38,294 nucleotides of DNA from assembly GCA_964420325.1 (NCBI GenBank), contig CAYQSU010000029.1, positions 1 to 38,294 on the forward strand. Reading direction: 5' to 3'. This DNA is from CAYQSU01 sp964420325. Lineage in GTDB: Bacteria > Pseudomonadota > Alphaproteobacteria > Rhodospirillales > Defluviicoccaceae. This document shows, piece by piece, positions 28,273 to 36,411 of this stretch; the stretch's first letter is position 1; every line of letters starts with the position of its first letter. Both the position numbers and the translations under genes were made by a program. The notes beneath the pieces are model-generated. The model worked only from the letters and a program-made list of their open reading frames with translations. It did not search any database and was not told the DNA's origin.

Positions 28273-30636
28273 CTAGGGACCGAAGCGGACGTCGCCGAGG
28301 CGCGTCACGCGAAAGATCTCGCACGGGTTCAGGTAGGGATCCAGGCGAACCCAGTGACGGGCGCCCCGCCATTCGAGCCGCCGGCTGGTGAACAGCTCCT
28401 CCACCGCAAACAGATCCTGCTCGCCGAGACCCATCTCGCCGATCGGAAAGTCGAGGAAGGCCTCGTGGGTGCCGAACGGGTCGAGATTGACGACGACGAA
28501 GATCACGTTGGAGCGGTCCTCGGTCATCTTGCCGTAGAAGAGGATGTTGTCGTCGGTCGATTTGTAGAACCGGAGATTGTCGAGCTCGTGCAGCGCCGGG
28601 TTCTCGCCGCGGATCCAGTTGACCTTGGCGATGTAGTTCTTGATGTTGCCCGGCCGGTCCCAGTCCCATACCTTGTACTCGTACTTCTCCGAGTTGAGAT
28701 ACTCTTCCTTGCCGGGCACGGGCGTCGCCTCGCACAGCTCGAAGCCGTTGTAGATGCCGTAGGTGCTCGACAGCGTCGCGGCGAGGACGAGGCGCACCTG
28801 GTGCGCCGGGCGGCCGCCGGTCTGCAGATAGGGCGGGTTGATGTCCGGCGTGTTGGTGAACAGGTTCGGCCGCATGTGCTCCTTGACCGCGCTCTGCGCG
28901 ATCTCCGTCAGATAGTCGGTCAGCTCCCGCTTGGTGTGCCGCCAGGTGAAGTAGGTGTAGGACTGCGTATATCCGACCTTGGCCAGCATGTAGAGCATCG
29001 GCGGCCGGGTGAACGCCTCCGAGAGGAAGATCACGTCGGGATGTGCCGCCTGCACCTCGCGGATCAGCCACTCCCAGAACGGTACCGGCTTGGTGTGGGG
29101 ATTGTCGACGCGGAAGATCTTCACCCCCTGCTTGACCCAGAACAGGACGACCGACTTGAGCTCCCGCCACAGCGATTCCCAGTGCTCGTTGTAGAAGTCG
29201 ACGTTGACGATGTCCTGATACTTCTTCGGCGGGTTCTCGGCGTACTTGATGGTACCGTCGGACCGGAACAGGAACCACTCCGGGTGCTCCTTGATCCACG
29301 GATGGTCGGGCGAGCACTGGATGGCGAAATCGAGCGCCACCTCCATGTCGAGCTCGTGGCAGGCGGCGACGAAGCGGCGGAAGTCGGCGAGGGTGCCGAG
29401 TTCGGTGTGGACGGCGGTGTGCCCGCCCTCGTCGGAGCCGATGGCGTAGGGGCTCCCCGGATCCTCGGGGCCGGCGTTGATCGCGTTGTTCTTCCCCTTG
29501 CGGAAGGTGCGGCCGATGGGATGGATGGGCGGCAGATAGACGACGTCGAAGCCCATCGCGCGGACCTCCGGCAGCCGCGCCTCGCAGTCGGCGAACGTCG
29601 CGCTCTTGCCGGGGACTCTGCCCTGCGAGCGGGGGAACATCTCGTACCAAGCGCCGAAGCGCGCCCGGATGCGATCGACGATGACCTCGAGCTCCCTGTC
29701 GTAGCGGACCGCCGTGCCACGGTCCGGCCACCGCGCCATCGCCTGGCGCAGATCGGCGCCCAGCATGAACGTGGCGCGCGCCCCGTCGTCGAGGCCCTCG
29801 ATGGTCTTTAGCACCGCCGCCAGCCACTCGGCGTCCCTGCCCTTGGCCCGCGCCGCCGCCTCCTCGATTAGCTCGCGGCCCTCGACCAGCTCGAGGGAGA
29901 CGTTCTGCTCGGCGCCGAGCTTCTTCTCGACCTCACTGCACCACGAGCCGTAGACGTCGGTCCAGGCCTCGATCGTGTAGATGTAGCGCACGTTGTCGTA
30001 GAGGATGATGCCGCCGGACCACTGGGCGAGGCCCTGGTTGACCTCGGTCAGCGGCGCCTCACGCCACTCGGCGTCGGTCTTGCGGCGATAGAGGATCACG
30101 GCCGCCAGGCGGTCGTGGCCCTCGCGGAAGATCTCGGCGGTGACGGTGAGACGGTCGCCGACCGCGCGCTTGACCGGGTAGCGGCCGTCGTCGATCTGCG
30201 GTGCCACGTTCTGAATGACGATGGAGCGGCTGCGCAGATCCCTGCCGAGCGCGCTGAACAGCCGGTCCGCGCGGCCGCGGGCGGATTCGTCCTTGTGGGT
30301 GTGGGTCGGGTGCTCCGCCGGCGCCTTCGCCCTTTCCGCGGCGGGCGGCGGCGGCACGGCCTTGGCCGGCTCCTTGAGGGTCGTCGGCTCGGCGCCTGCG
30401 GCCGCCGCGACCGCCGGCGCGGCCGCGGGCCGGGCCTCGGCCCGGGTCTCCGGCTTGGCCTCGCTCTTCGCCGCGGTCGTCTCGAGCCTGGTTGCGGGCT
30501 TCGTCTCGGCCTTGGCCGCCGCCGTCACCTCGCTTGTCGCCTCGGATCTTGCCTCGGTTCTTGTCTCGGTCTTCGTCTCGGTCTTCGCTTCGGGCTTCGC
30601 AACGGGTCTCGCGCCTTTGCCGGGTTCGCTGACCAT
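28273..30636 (-). CDS. glgE: Alpha-1,4-glucan:maltose-1-phosphate maltosyltransferase with long N-terminal tail
   Basis: 787 residues, against roughly 660-700 for most GlgE. Residues 1 to about 135 are a low-complexity Ala/Glu/Lys/Thr/Arg/Pro tail without Cys or Trp. From about 138 comes the GlgE N-domain (NVAPQIDDGRYPVKR), then the GH13_3 barrel with nucleophile Asp511 (FRVDNPHTKP), acid/base Glu540 (FLSEAF) and Asp598 (NTPDINPPYLQ). It transfers maltosyl units from maltose-1-phosphate to the non-reducing end of alpha-1,4-glucans. The ATG at 30636 has AAGGAG 8 bases upstream. It lies 35 bp after the extra GH13 gene and directly before treS-mak, which makes its donor. Confidence 0.94.
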   Translation of the reverse strand: MVSEPGKGARPVAKPEAKTETKTETRTEARSEATSEVTAAAKAETKPATRLETTAAKSEAKPETRAEARPAAAPAVAAAAGAEPTTLKEPAKAVPPPPAAERAKAPAEHPTHTHKDESARGRADRLFSALGRDLRSRSIVIQNVAPQIDDGRYPVKRAVGDRLTVTAEIFREGHDRLAAVILYRRKTDAEWREAPLTEVNQGLAQWSGGIILYDNVRYIYTIEAWTDVYGSWCSEVEKKLGAEQNVSLELVEGRELIEEAAARAKGRDAEWLAAVLKTIEGLDDGARATFMLGADLRQAMARWPDRGTAVRYDRELEVIVDRIRARFGAWYEMFPRSQGRVPGKSATFADCEARLPEVRAMGFDVVYLPPIHPIGRTFRKGKNNAINAGPEDPGSPYAIGSDEGGHTAVHTELGTLADFRRFVAACHELDMEVALDFAIQCSPDHPWIKEHPEWFLFRSDGTIKYAENPPKKYQDIVNVDFYNEHWESLWRELKSVVLFWVKQGVKIFRVDNPHTKPVPFWEWLIREVQAAHPDVIFLSEAFTRPPMLYMLAKVGYTQSYTYFTWRHTKRELTDYLTEIAQSAVKEHMRPNLFTNTPDINPPYLQTGGRPAHQVRLVLAATLSSTYGIYNGFELCEATPVPGKEEYLNSEKYEYKVWDWDRPGNIKNYIAKVNWIRGENPALHELDNLRFYKSTDDNILFYGKMTEDRSNVIFVVVNLDPFGTHEAFLDFPIGEMGLGEQDLFAVEELFTSRRLEWRGARHWVRLDPYLNPCEIFRVTRLGDVRFGP
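30540..30611 (-). repeat. 12-bp tandem repeat inside the glgE 5' coding region
   Basis: Six adjacent 12-bp units, the two central ones identical (TCTCGGTCTTCG on the plus strand) and the outer ones diverged. They encode tetrapeptides of the KTET / RTEA / RSEA type within the GlgE tail. The 12-bp period keeps the reading frame when unit number changes. Confidence 0.75.
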
Positions 30637-30671
30637 CTCCCCTTCTCCTTGGTTGCGTTCGCCGGCCGTGC

Positions 30672-31979
30672 TCACGGACCGACGAACAGTCGCACCTCGC
30701 GCGGCCGGAGTGTAACGGGTTTGTCCGCCGTGAGCGAGGCTCCCGTCCCTCCCGGCGTGATCTCGCGACCGCCGCGGACGCCGTCCTCGGACGCGTCCCA
30801 GCGGATCTCGACCGGCGAACCGGCATCGACGTTGACCAGCGTCACGGCCCAGCCGCGACCCTTCGAGCGCCGCCGCACCAGGCATGCGACCCGCCCGTCG
30901 GCAAGCCTCACCTGGCGTTGCGGCCCCTCCTCGTTCAGCACCGGTGCGCCGGCCTTCATCCGGTTGACGCCGGCGATGAAGTCGGTGAGATCGAAGGCCG
31001 GCTGCTCCCAGTCATCGGGCGTGGTGTTGACCACGTGCAGCTTCTTGCGGAAGCCGTACTCGTAGCCCATCGGGATCATCACCCCCGCCGAGAAGGCGGC
31101 TGCGAACAGGTAGGCCTGCTGGTAGGCGCGTTCGACGTCGCCGCGGTCGGTCACGCCGCGGGCGGCGAGATCGGTGACCAGCCGCTCGGTGTCGTGGGTC
31201 TCGGGAAACGCGATCGTCGGCGCGATGTCGCGGAACATCTCGTACTGCTCGAGGAGCCAGCCGGCCTGGAAGTCCCACCATTTCGAGCTGTTGAACAGAT
31301 AGTCGAAGCCCGCCGAGCGCAGGGCCAGGGCCTGCTCCAGGAGCGCGCCCAGGTTCTCGGCGACGAACACCGCGTCGTTCACGGTCTCTCGCGCCGCGTC
31401 GATCAGCGACCGCCACACCTCCTTCGGCACCTTGTAGGCGGCATCGCAGCGGAAGCCGCGGACGCCGAGGGCGAGGTGATGGCGCACGTACTCGGCGAAG
31501 TAGCCGATGATGTCCTGGCGCTCGCGTCGGTCGCTGTAGTCGATCTCGGCGAGGTCCTCCCACACCGTCTTCTTGCGGGTGTCGGCGGGATCGACCGCGA
31601 ACGGCGATTTCAGCGAGCCGTCGGCTTCGTGGGCGAACCATTCCGGATGCTTCTGGGTGAGGAGCGCGTCCTTGGCGGCGTGGTTGATGACCAGGTCGAT
31701 CATCACCGCGAGGCCGCGCCTGTCGGCGGCGGCGACGAACCCCCGGATCAGCTCGTCGGAGGATCGCTTCGATGCGCCGCGCAGGACGGGATTGAGCCGG
31801 TAGTAGTCCTGCACCGCATACAGGCTGCGCGACGCTCCGGTGGCATGAAAGGGGTTGACGAAGATCCAGTTGAATCCCATGCCGGCGATGCGGTCGAGGT
31901 GCTGCTCCCAGCGATCGATGCTGCCGGCGAGAAGCGGAAACAGGTTGTAGATCCTGGGTCCCTCGGCAACCGTGCTCAC
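30672..31979 (-). CDS. GH13 alpha-amylase family protein adjacent to glgE
   Basis: 435 residues, single GH13 barrel plus a short C-terminal beta domain (from about 370). The three catalytic acids are present: Asp179 (VRGFRCDAAY), Glu208 (VFVAENLG) and Asp263 (FPETHDTE). The start GPRIYNLFPLLAG and later FNWIFVNPFH resemble, as I recall them, the amylase-like domain fused N-terminally to GlgE in some other Alphaproteobacteria; here it would be a separate gene. There is no signal peptide, so it acts on intracellular glucan or maltose-phosphate. Exact reaction unknown. GTG start at 31979 with an excellent AGGAGGTG 5 bases upstream. It lies between the glgM-like gene and glgE. Confidence 0.88.
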   Translation of the reverse strand: MSTVAEGPRIYNLFPLLAGSIDRWEQHLDRIAGMGFNWIFVNPFHATGASRSLYAVQDYYRLNPVLRGASKRSSDELIRGFVAAADRRGLAVMIDLVINHAAKDALLTQKHPEWFAHEADGSLKSPFAVDPADTRKKTVWEDLAEIDYSDRRERQDIIGYFAEYVRHHLALGVRGFRCDAAYKVPKEVWRSLIDAARETVNDAVFVAENLGALLEQALALRSAGFDYLFNSSKWWDFQAGWLLEQYEMFRDIAPTIAFPETHDTERLVTDLAARGVTDRGDVERAYQQAYLFAAAFSAGVMIPMGYEYGFRKKLHVVNTTPDDWEQPAFDLTDFIAGVNRMKAGAPVLNEEGPQRQVRLADGRVACLVRRRSKGRGWAVTLVNVDAGSPVEIRWDASEDGVRGGREITPGGTGASLTADKPVTLRPREVRLFVGP

Positions 31980-32043
31980 GTTTCACCTCCTCGTTCTGTG
32001 TTGCGCCGCTGTGCGGCGGCGAGGCCGGCGGCGCCCCTCGCGG

Positions 32044-33255
32044 TCACCGGTCCCGCGCCACGGTCTCGTAGAGGTCGAGCGTCCTGCGGGCGATGCTCTC
32101 CCAGCTGAATAGCTCCTTGACCCGGCCGAGGCCGGCTTCGCCCATCCGGCGGGCGAGGTCGTCGTCGGTGCCGATGCGGTTGATGGCGAGGGCGAGGCCG
32201 CGCGCCAGGCCCTCGGCATCGGTGGGGCTGTGCGGCGGCTCGTCGGCGAGCCTGGCGTCGACGAGAATGCCGGTGACACCGTCGACGACGACCTCGGTAA
32301 TGCCGCCGACGGCGGTGGCGACGACCGGCGTGCCGCAGGCCATCGCTTCCAGGTTGATGATCCCGAACGGCTCGTAGATCGACGGACAGACGAAGACGCG
32401 GGCGTGGGAATAGAGGGCGATGGCCGTCTGGCGGCTGACCATTTCCGGGATCCACACCACGCCGGGCCGCCGCGCCTTGAGATCGTCGACCATGTGCTCG
32501 AGCTCGGTCTGCAGCGAGGGGGTGTCGGACTCGCCGGCGCAGAGCACGATCTGGATGCCGGGATCGATACGGTCGGCGGCCTTGAGAAGGTAGTAGAGGC
32601 CCTTCTGGCGAGTCATCCGGCCGAGGAACAGGACATACGGCATGTGCGCGTCGACGCCGAGCCGCGCCAGCACCTCGGGGCGGTTGACCGGCCGATACTC
32701 CTCGGTGTCGATGCCGTTGGGAATGACGTGGATCTTGGCGGCGTCGACGTTGAACAGCCGGAGCACGTCGTCGCGGGTGCTCGTCGACACCGCGATCACC
32801 GCGTCCGCCGTCTCCAGCGCCAGCTTCTCGACCCAGCTCGACAGATCGTAGCCGCGGCCGATCTGCTCCCGCTTCCATGGCCGCAGCGGCTCCAGCGAGT
32901 GGACGGTCAGCACGAACGGCGTGCCGTATAGCATCTTCGCCAGCACGCCGCCGAACTGGGCATACCAGGTGTGGCAGTGGACGACGTCGGCGTCGATGCC
33001 CTGGCCGTTGAAGGCGAGGCAGGTGGCGAGTGCCCGCAGCGGCGAAACGAAAGGCACGGGACAGCCGGCGAAGTGAGAGGTCTCGATCTTGGTGCCGCGG
33101 ACGCTGAGCCGGCCTTCCATCCACGCCTGGTCGTGGAAGCTGCGAACCTCGACCGGCGTCAGCTTGGCGAGCTCCCGGGACAGGTACTCGACGTGCACGC
33201 CGGCGCCGCCGTAGATGTGCGGCGGGTACTCGTTGGTCATCAGCATCACGCGCAT
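32044..33255 (-). CDS. glgM: GT4 alpha-maltose-1-phosphate synthase / glycogen synthase (GlgM/GlgA-like)
   Basis: 403 residues, GT-B fold, GT4 family. N-terminal NEYPPHIYGGAGVHVEYL, central LGRMTRQKGL for donor phosphate binding, and the E-x7-E motif Glu295/Glu303 in SIYEPFGIINLEAM. Length and sequence resemble the actinobacterial GlgM (Rv1212c) and 'glgA_Coryne' type rather than the ~480-residue GT5 GlgA. Those enzymes use ADP-glucose and glucose-1-phosphate to make maltose-1-phosphate, fitting the operon; glucan elongation is the alternative. No glgC is present to supply ADP-glucose. The ATG at 33255 has AAGGGG about 7 bases upstream. First gene of the five-gene operon. Confidence 0.85.
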   Translation of the reverse strand: MRVMLMTNEYPPHIYGGAGVHVEYLSRELAKLTPVEVRSFHDQAWMEGRLSVRGTKIETSHFAGCPVPFVSPLRALATCLAFNGQGIDADVVHCHTWYAQFGGVLAKMLYGTPFVLTVHSLEPLRPWKREQIGRGYDLSSWVEKLALETADAVIAVSTSTRDDVLRLFNVDAAKIHVIPNGIDTEEYRPVNRPEVLARLGVDAHMPYVLFLGRMTRQKGLYYLLKAADRIDPGIQIVLCAGESDTPSLQTELEHMVDDLKARRPGVVWIPEMVSRQTAIALYSHARVFVCPSIYEPFGIINLEAMACGTPVVATAVGGITEVVVDGVTGILVDARLADEPPHSPTDAEGLARGLALAINRIGTDDDLARRMGEAGLGRVKELFSWESIARRTLDLYETVARDR

Positions 33256-33291
33256 CGGCCGCCCCTTCCCCTTTTCCGTCTTTGCCGCCGT

Positions 33292-33319
33292 GTTCTACCC
33301 GATGGCGCGATTTCGTCAA
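33292..33319 (-). promoter_or_regulatory. Possible promoter of the glucan operon
   Basis: On the minus strand TTGACG (33314-33319) and TAGAAC (33292-33297) are 16 bases apart, with transcription expected about 30 nt before the glgM start codon. The -35 is good and the -10 modest. An A/T-rich patch at about 33371-33415 upstream could hold another promoter or operator for either direction. Confidence 0.35.
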
Positions 33320-33428
33320 TCGCCATCCACCCCCCGGCGGCGTCCGCCGAGGTGCTGGCGTTTCCGCAGCGATGATTGTATGATACCTTTCGTTTGCACC
33401 TTTCGGTTGACAATCGGCAGCGCCGCCC

Positions 33429-33755
33429 ATGCCTGCTCGCCTTCCGGCCGTTCTTCTTGCCGCCGCCCTCCTCGTCGGCCTCGCGCCGGCGCCCCCGCCG
33501 GCCGGCGCGGACGAGCCGGCGCCGTCCTGCACCCGCCCGGCGCTGGGCGAGACCCGCTGCTTCACCGCCAGGCTCTGCGCCTGCGTCTACGACCGCGGCG
33601 GCGCGATGACCGGCACGCCGCCGGGCTACCGCTGGGACTGCGGGATCCATCGCCCGTCCTGCGGCGAGGCGGCGAACGTGCCGGTGACCATCCAGGAGTT
33701 CCGCGGCCAGCCGCCCGCGTATCCGCTCGCCGTCGGCATCGACCGCCGGCGCTGA
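33429..33755 (+). CDS. Small exported Cys-rich protein of unknown function
   Basis: 108 residues with a clear signal peptide (hydrophobic about 7-22, cleavage probably near AGADE, residues 25-29) and a mature part of about 80 residues carrying six cysteines (PSC, TRC, LCAC, WDC, PSC). These could form three disulfides in the periplasm. It has aromatic/basic motifs such as CVYDRGG and GYRWDCG. I do not recognise the family. It is divergent from the glucan operon, 173 bp away. The ribosome-binding site is weak; TATGAT at about 33380-33385 may be a -10 element. A weak hairpin (33774-33793) follows the gene. Confidence 0.68.
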   Translation: MPARLPAVLLAAALLVGLAPAPPPAGADEPAPSCTRPALGETRCFTARLCACVYDRGGAMTGTPPGYRWDCGIHRPSCGEAANVPVTIQEFRGQPPAYPLAVGIDRRR

Positions 33756-34013
33756 TCCGTCCCCGTCGCCCCCGTCTTCCGCTTCGGAAAGACGCCCTCT
33801 CCCCCGCGCGCGGCCGGAGACCGCGCCCGCATGGCAGGCCGCTTGCGGAGAGGAGGCCGTCGCGTCGATACTGGACGCGCTCGATCTCCGCCGGGATCGA
33901 CGTCACGATCGACGGTTCCTGTCGAAGCACCGCTTGAGGTGAACTCGCTGCACAAGACGTAGGACCCGTACCGGCAGACCCCATCGCTCGCTCCGATACC
34001 AGGGATCAAGCGG

Positions 34014-35873
34014 ATGATTGAGACGATCGCCCTCACGATCTTGATCGCCTCGGGCCTTCTCGTCATTTCCGTTTTCACCAGTCTGATCTCGTTCCGGGTC
34101 GGGGCACCTTTGCTCCTGGTTTTCCTCGGCATCGGACTGGCGGCCGGCGAGGACGGCATCGGCGGCATCGAGTTCGAGAATGCCCAGGCCGCCTACTTCA
34201 TCGGCAGCACGGCGCTCGCCATCATCCTGTTCGACAGCGGGATGGGCACCCGAGTCCGCACCTTTCGGCTGGCGGCGGTGCCGGCCATCGTGCTCGCCAC
34301 CGTGGGCGTGCTGCTCACCGCCGCCCTCGTCGCGCTGCCCGTCCGCTACCTCCTCGGGGTCGACTGGCTCCAGGCGAGCCTGCTCGGCGCCATCGTCGGT
34401 TCGACCGACGCGGCGGCGGTGTTCTTCCTTCTTCGCGTCGGCGGCATCCAGATCCACGAGCGGGTGCGCGCGACCCTCGAGATCGAATCCGGGTCGAACG
34501 ATCCGATGGCGATCTTCCTGACGGTGAGCCTCGTCGAGCTGATCCTCTCCGGGGCGACCGGGCTCGAGGCGGTGTCCTGGGACGTCCTCATCGCCTTCGT
34601 CATGCAGATGGGGCTCGGCCTTCTGATCGGACTGGCATCCGGCCATCTCGTCGTCCAGGGCGTCAACCGGGTCAAGCTGGAGGCGGGGCTCTATCCGATC
34701 GTCGTCCTCGGCCTCGCGCTCTCCGTCTTCGCGGTGACCTCGATCGCCGGCGGCAGCGGCTTTCTCGCCGTCTACGTCCTCGGCCTGGTGATGGGCAACA
34801 TGCCGTTCCGGGGCGCCCTCGCCTTTCGCCGCTTTCAGGACAGTCTCACCTGGCTCGCCCAGATCACCATGTTCCTCGTCTTCGGGCTCCTGGCGACGCC
34901 GTCGGAGTTCCTGGCGATCGGCTGGCAGGCGGCGGCGATCGGCCTTGCCCTCATCGTGTTCGCGCGGCCGGTCGCCGTCTGGCTCTGCCTTCTGCCGTTC
35001 GGCTTCCGCCGCAACGAGACCACCTTCATCGCCTGGGTCGGGCTCAGGGGCGCGGTGTCGATCCTGCTCGCCATCCTGCCGATCCTCGGCGGGCTGGGGT
35101 CGGGGCAGATCCTGTTCAACGTCGCCTTCATCATCGTGCTGACGTCGCTCTTGATCCAGGGCTGGACGATCCGCCCGATGGCCAGGTGGCTCGGCCTGAT
35201 CGTGCCGCCGCGCGTCGGCCCGGTGGAGAAGGTGGAGCTCGAGCTGCCCGGCGACGCCCGCCACGAGCTGGTCGCCTACCGGGTCGTGGCCGACAGCCCG
35301 GTGGCGAGGGGGGAGCGCATTCCGCGCTGGGCGCGGCCGTCGCTGGTGATCCGCGGTGGCCGCTCGATGCGCCTTCACGAGGCCGGGCATCTGGTTCCGG
35401 GCGATTACGTCTACATCTTCGCGACACCCCGCCACGTCGCCCTCCTCGACCGGCTGTTCGCGAGCCCGCTGGCGCTGACCGAGAGGGACCACGAGTACTT
35501 CGGCGAGTTCGCCATCGATCCGGCCCGGCCGATCTCCGAGGTCGCCCGGACCTATGGCTGCCGGATCGCCGGCGAGGAGGCGGAACTCTCGGTCGGCGAC
35601 TACCTGGCGCGACGGCTCGGCACGTCGCTCGCCCGCGGCGACCGGCTCCTGCTGCCGCCCGTCGAGCTGATCGTCCGCGACCTCGACGACCGCGAAAGGC
35701 CGCTCGCCGTCGGCCTCGCCCTCGAGCCCACGGCGGTATCGATCCCGAAGCTTCCCCTGTTCCAGAGCTACCAGGAGATCGTCCTCGGGCTGCGATCCCG
35801 GCTCCTTCGCCTCCCTCCCCCGGCGAGGGACGACGCCGGAAGCAAGCGCGACACCGACCCCGGCACCGGCTAG
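34014..35873 (+). CDS. NhaP2/CvrA-type potassium/proton antiporter
   Basis: 619 residues, CPA1-family antiporter. About 12 membrane segments fill residues 1-390, with the ion-binding regions GSTDAAAVFFLL and ESGSNDPMA and the segment VGLRGAVSILLAILP. The cytoplasmic part has a TrkA-C/RCK-C-like domain (about 400-480) and a CorC/HlyC-like C-terminal domain (about 490-590). This order is that of NhaP2/CvrA, which expels K+ or Na+ in exchange for protons. A short Arg/Pro/Asp tail ends it. The ATG at 34014 has only a weak ribosome-binding site. It is monocistronic as far as I can see, and a perfect 12-bp palindrome lies 22 bp after its stop codon. Confidence 0.92.
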   Translation: MIETIALTILIASGLLVISVFTSLISFRVGAPLLLVFLGIGLAAGEDGIGGIEFENAQAAYFIGSTALAIILFDSGMGTRVRTFRLAAVPAIVLATVGVLLTAALVALPVRYLLGVDWLQASLLGAIVGSTDAAAVFFLLRVGGIQIHERVRATLEIESGSNDPMAIFLTVSLVELILSGATGLEAVSWDVLIAFVMQMGLGLLIGLASGHLVVQGVNRVKLEAGLYPIVVLGLALSVFAVTSIAGGSGFLAVYVLGLVMGNMPFRGALAFRRFQDSLTWLAQITMFLVFGLLATPSEFLAIGWQAAAIGLALIVFARPVAVWLCLLPFGFRRNETTFIAWVGLRGAVSILLAILPILGGLGSGQILFNVAFIIVLTSLLIQGWTIRPMARWLGLIVPPRVGPVEKVELELPGDARHELVAYRVVADSPVARGERIPRWARPSLVIRGGRSMRLHEAGHLVPGDYVYIFATPRHVALLDRLFASPLALTERDHEYFGEFAIDPARPISEVARTYGCRIAGEEAELSVGDYLARRLGTSLARGDRLLLPPVELIVRDLDDRERPLAVGLALEPTAVSIPKLPLFQSYQEIVLGLRSRLLRLPPPARDDAGSKRDTDPGTG

Positions 35874-35894
35874 GACGACGCCGGAACCGACGAA

Positions 35895-35906
35895 CCGCCC
35901 GGGCGG
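35895..35906. terminator. 12-bp palindrome after the antiporter gene
   Basis: CCGCCCGGGCGG is a perfect palindrome 22 bp downstream of the antiporter stop codon. No T-run follows. It is similar in kind to the inverted repeats at the other gene ends in this window. Confidence 0.3.
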
Positions 35907-35934
35907 ACGGGGGGCGGGCGGGCACCTGCAGGTC

Positions 35935-36096
35935 CGCCCCGCGCCTGGCCCAAGCCCGCGCCAGATCGGGATGGGTGAGGGCCTCGCTCTCGACGCCGTA
36001 GAGCAGAACGATGTCGCCGGCCTCCGCCTGGGCCTTGCGCAACGTGAGGCGCAGTCCCTCGCGTTCGATGAGGATGCGCCTGGCGGGCGCAACCCG
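35935..36096 (-). pseudogene. Possible remnant of a minus-strand gene
   Basis: Within the 538-bp gap between the antiporter and TPR genes, one minus-strand frame reads RILIEREGLRLTL, then KAQAEAGDIVLLYGVESEAL and THPDLARAWARRGADLQV. Its codons have the strong G/C third-position bias of real genes here (over 90 percent G/C by eye). There is no ATG or GTG start, and downstream the frame runs antisense into the antiporter gene. Its upstream end lies where the repeat at 36087-36233 begins. I read it as the middle of a gene truncated at both ends; the family is not recognised, and chance coding bias remains possible. Confidence 0.25.
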
Positions 36097-36233
36097 TCGA
36101 CACGAAACGCATTTCTCGGGGCGGGTGGCGGCGAATGGGGCGGCGAGCCGTAGCGGCGCAGCTCATTCTAGGAACATAGTCTTGACACACCTCCTTGCTG
36201 CGGGTATGCTCTTCGCCGAGTCCGTGGTCCTGC
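36087..36233 (+). repeat. Dispersed direct repeat, copy 1 (promoter-bearing)
   Basis: Shares with 38165-38294 an AACCCG-N3-ACACGAAACGCATTTC block (one internal difference), a following GGGGCG/GGCGGCG segment, GTCTTGACA, and GTCCGTGGTCCTGC. The order is the same, with a few gaps and a divergent middle. The copies lie about 2.07 kb apart and flank the TPR gene. GTCCG...CGGAC at 36220-36237 can form a small hairpin. Confidence 0.7.
36182..36210 (+). promoter_or_regulatory. Strong sigma-70-type promoter upstream of the TPR gene
   Basis: TTGACA (36182-36187), 17-base spacer, TATGCT (36205-36210). The -35 is a perfect consensus. Transcription should start near 36217, giving a leader of about 195 nt that contains the domain-V-like structure before the ATG at 36412. 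Confidence 0.72.
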
Positions 36234-36296
36234 GGACGGATGGGCCGACGGTGCCGGAGTCCTGCGGGGGCGGACGGGGTGGTTGGCCTTCGGGAA

Positions 36297-36364
36297 GAGC
36301 CGGGTGCGGGAAAGCCGCACGCCCGGATCTGTGAGGGCGAACCCGAATGGCCGAGCTACTCGAC
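36297..36364 (+). mobile_element. Group II intron-like domain V and 3' end (remnant)
   Basis: 36297-36329 can fold like domain V: lower strands GAGCCGGG and CCCGGATC pair (one G-A mismatch where G-U is usual), a CG bulge follows on the 3' side, and upper strands TGCGG/CCGCA close a GAAAG loop. The 5' AGC of the catalytic triad is present. Downstream, CTGTGAGGGCGAAC and CTACTCGAC match the usual 3' ends of bacterial group II introns. No reverse-transcriptase frame, domain I or 5' GUGYG end is found nearby, so it would be a truncated 3' fragment. It sits in the leader of the TPR gene. Confidence 0.5.
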
Positions 36365-36411
36365 CACCATCGAGTCTCGAGCGAAGCCTAAACCAGATCA
36401 GGGAGGCGTTG

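Noticed and set aside
33903..36092. Minus-strand open frame of about 730 codons opposite the antiporter gene
   Set aside because: Antisense to a clear membrane protein gene; its translation is an Asp/Glu/Gln/Arg-rich shadow with no recognisable domain.
35874..36411. Intact mobile element (transposase or reverse transcriptase)
   Set aside because: No reading frame for either enzyme exists in the interval; only a possible intron 3' fragment and a repeat are seen.
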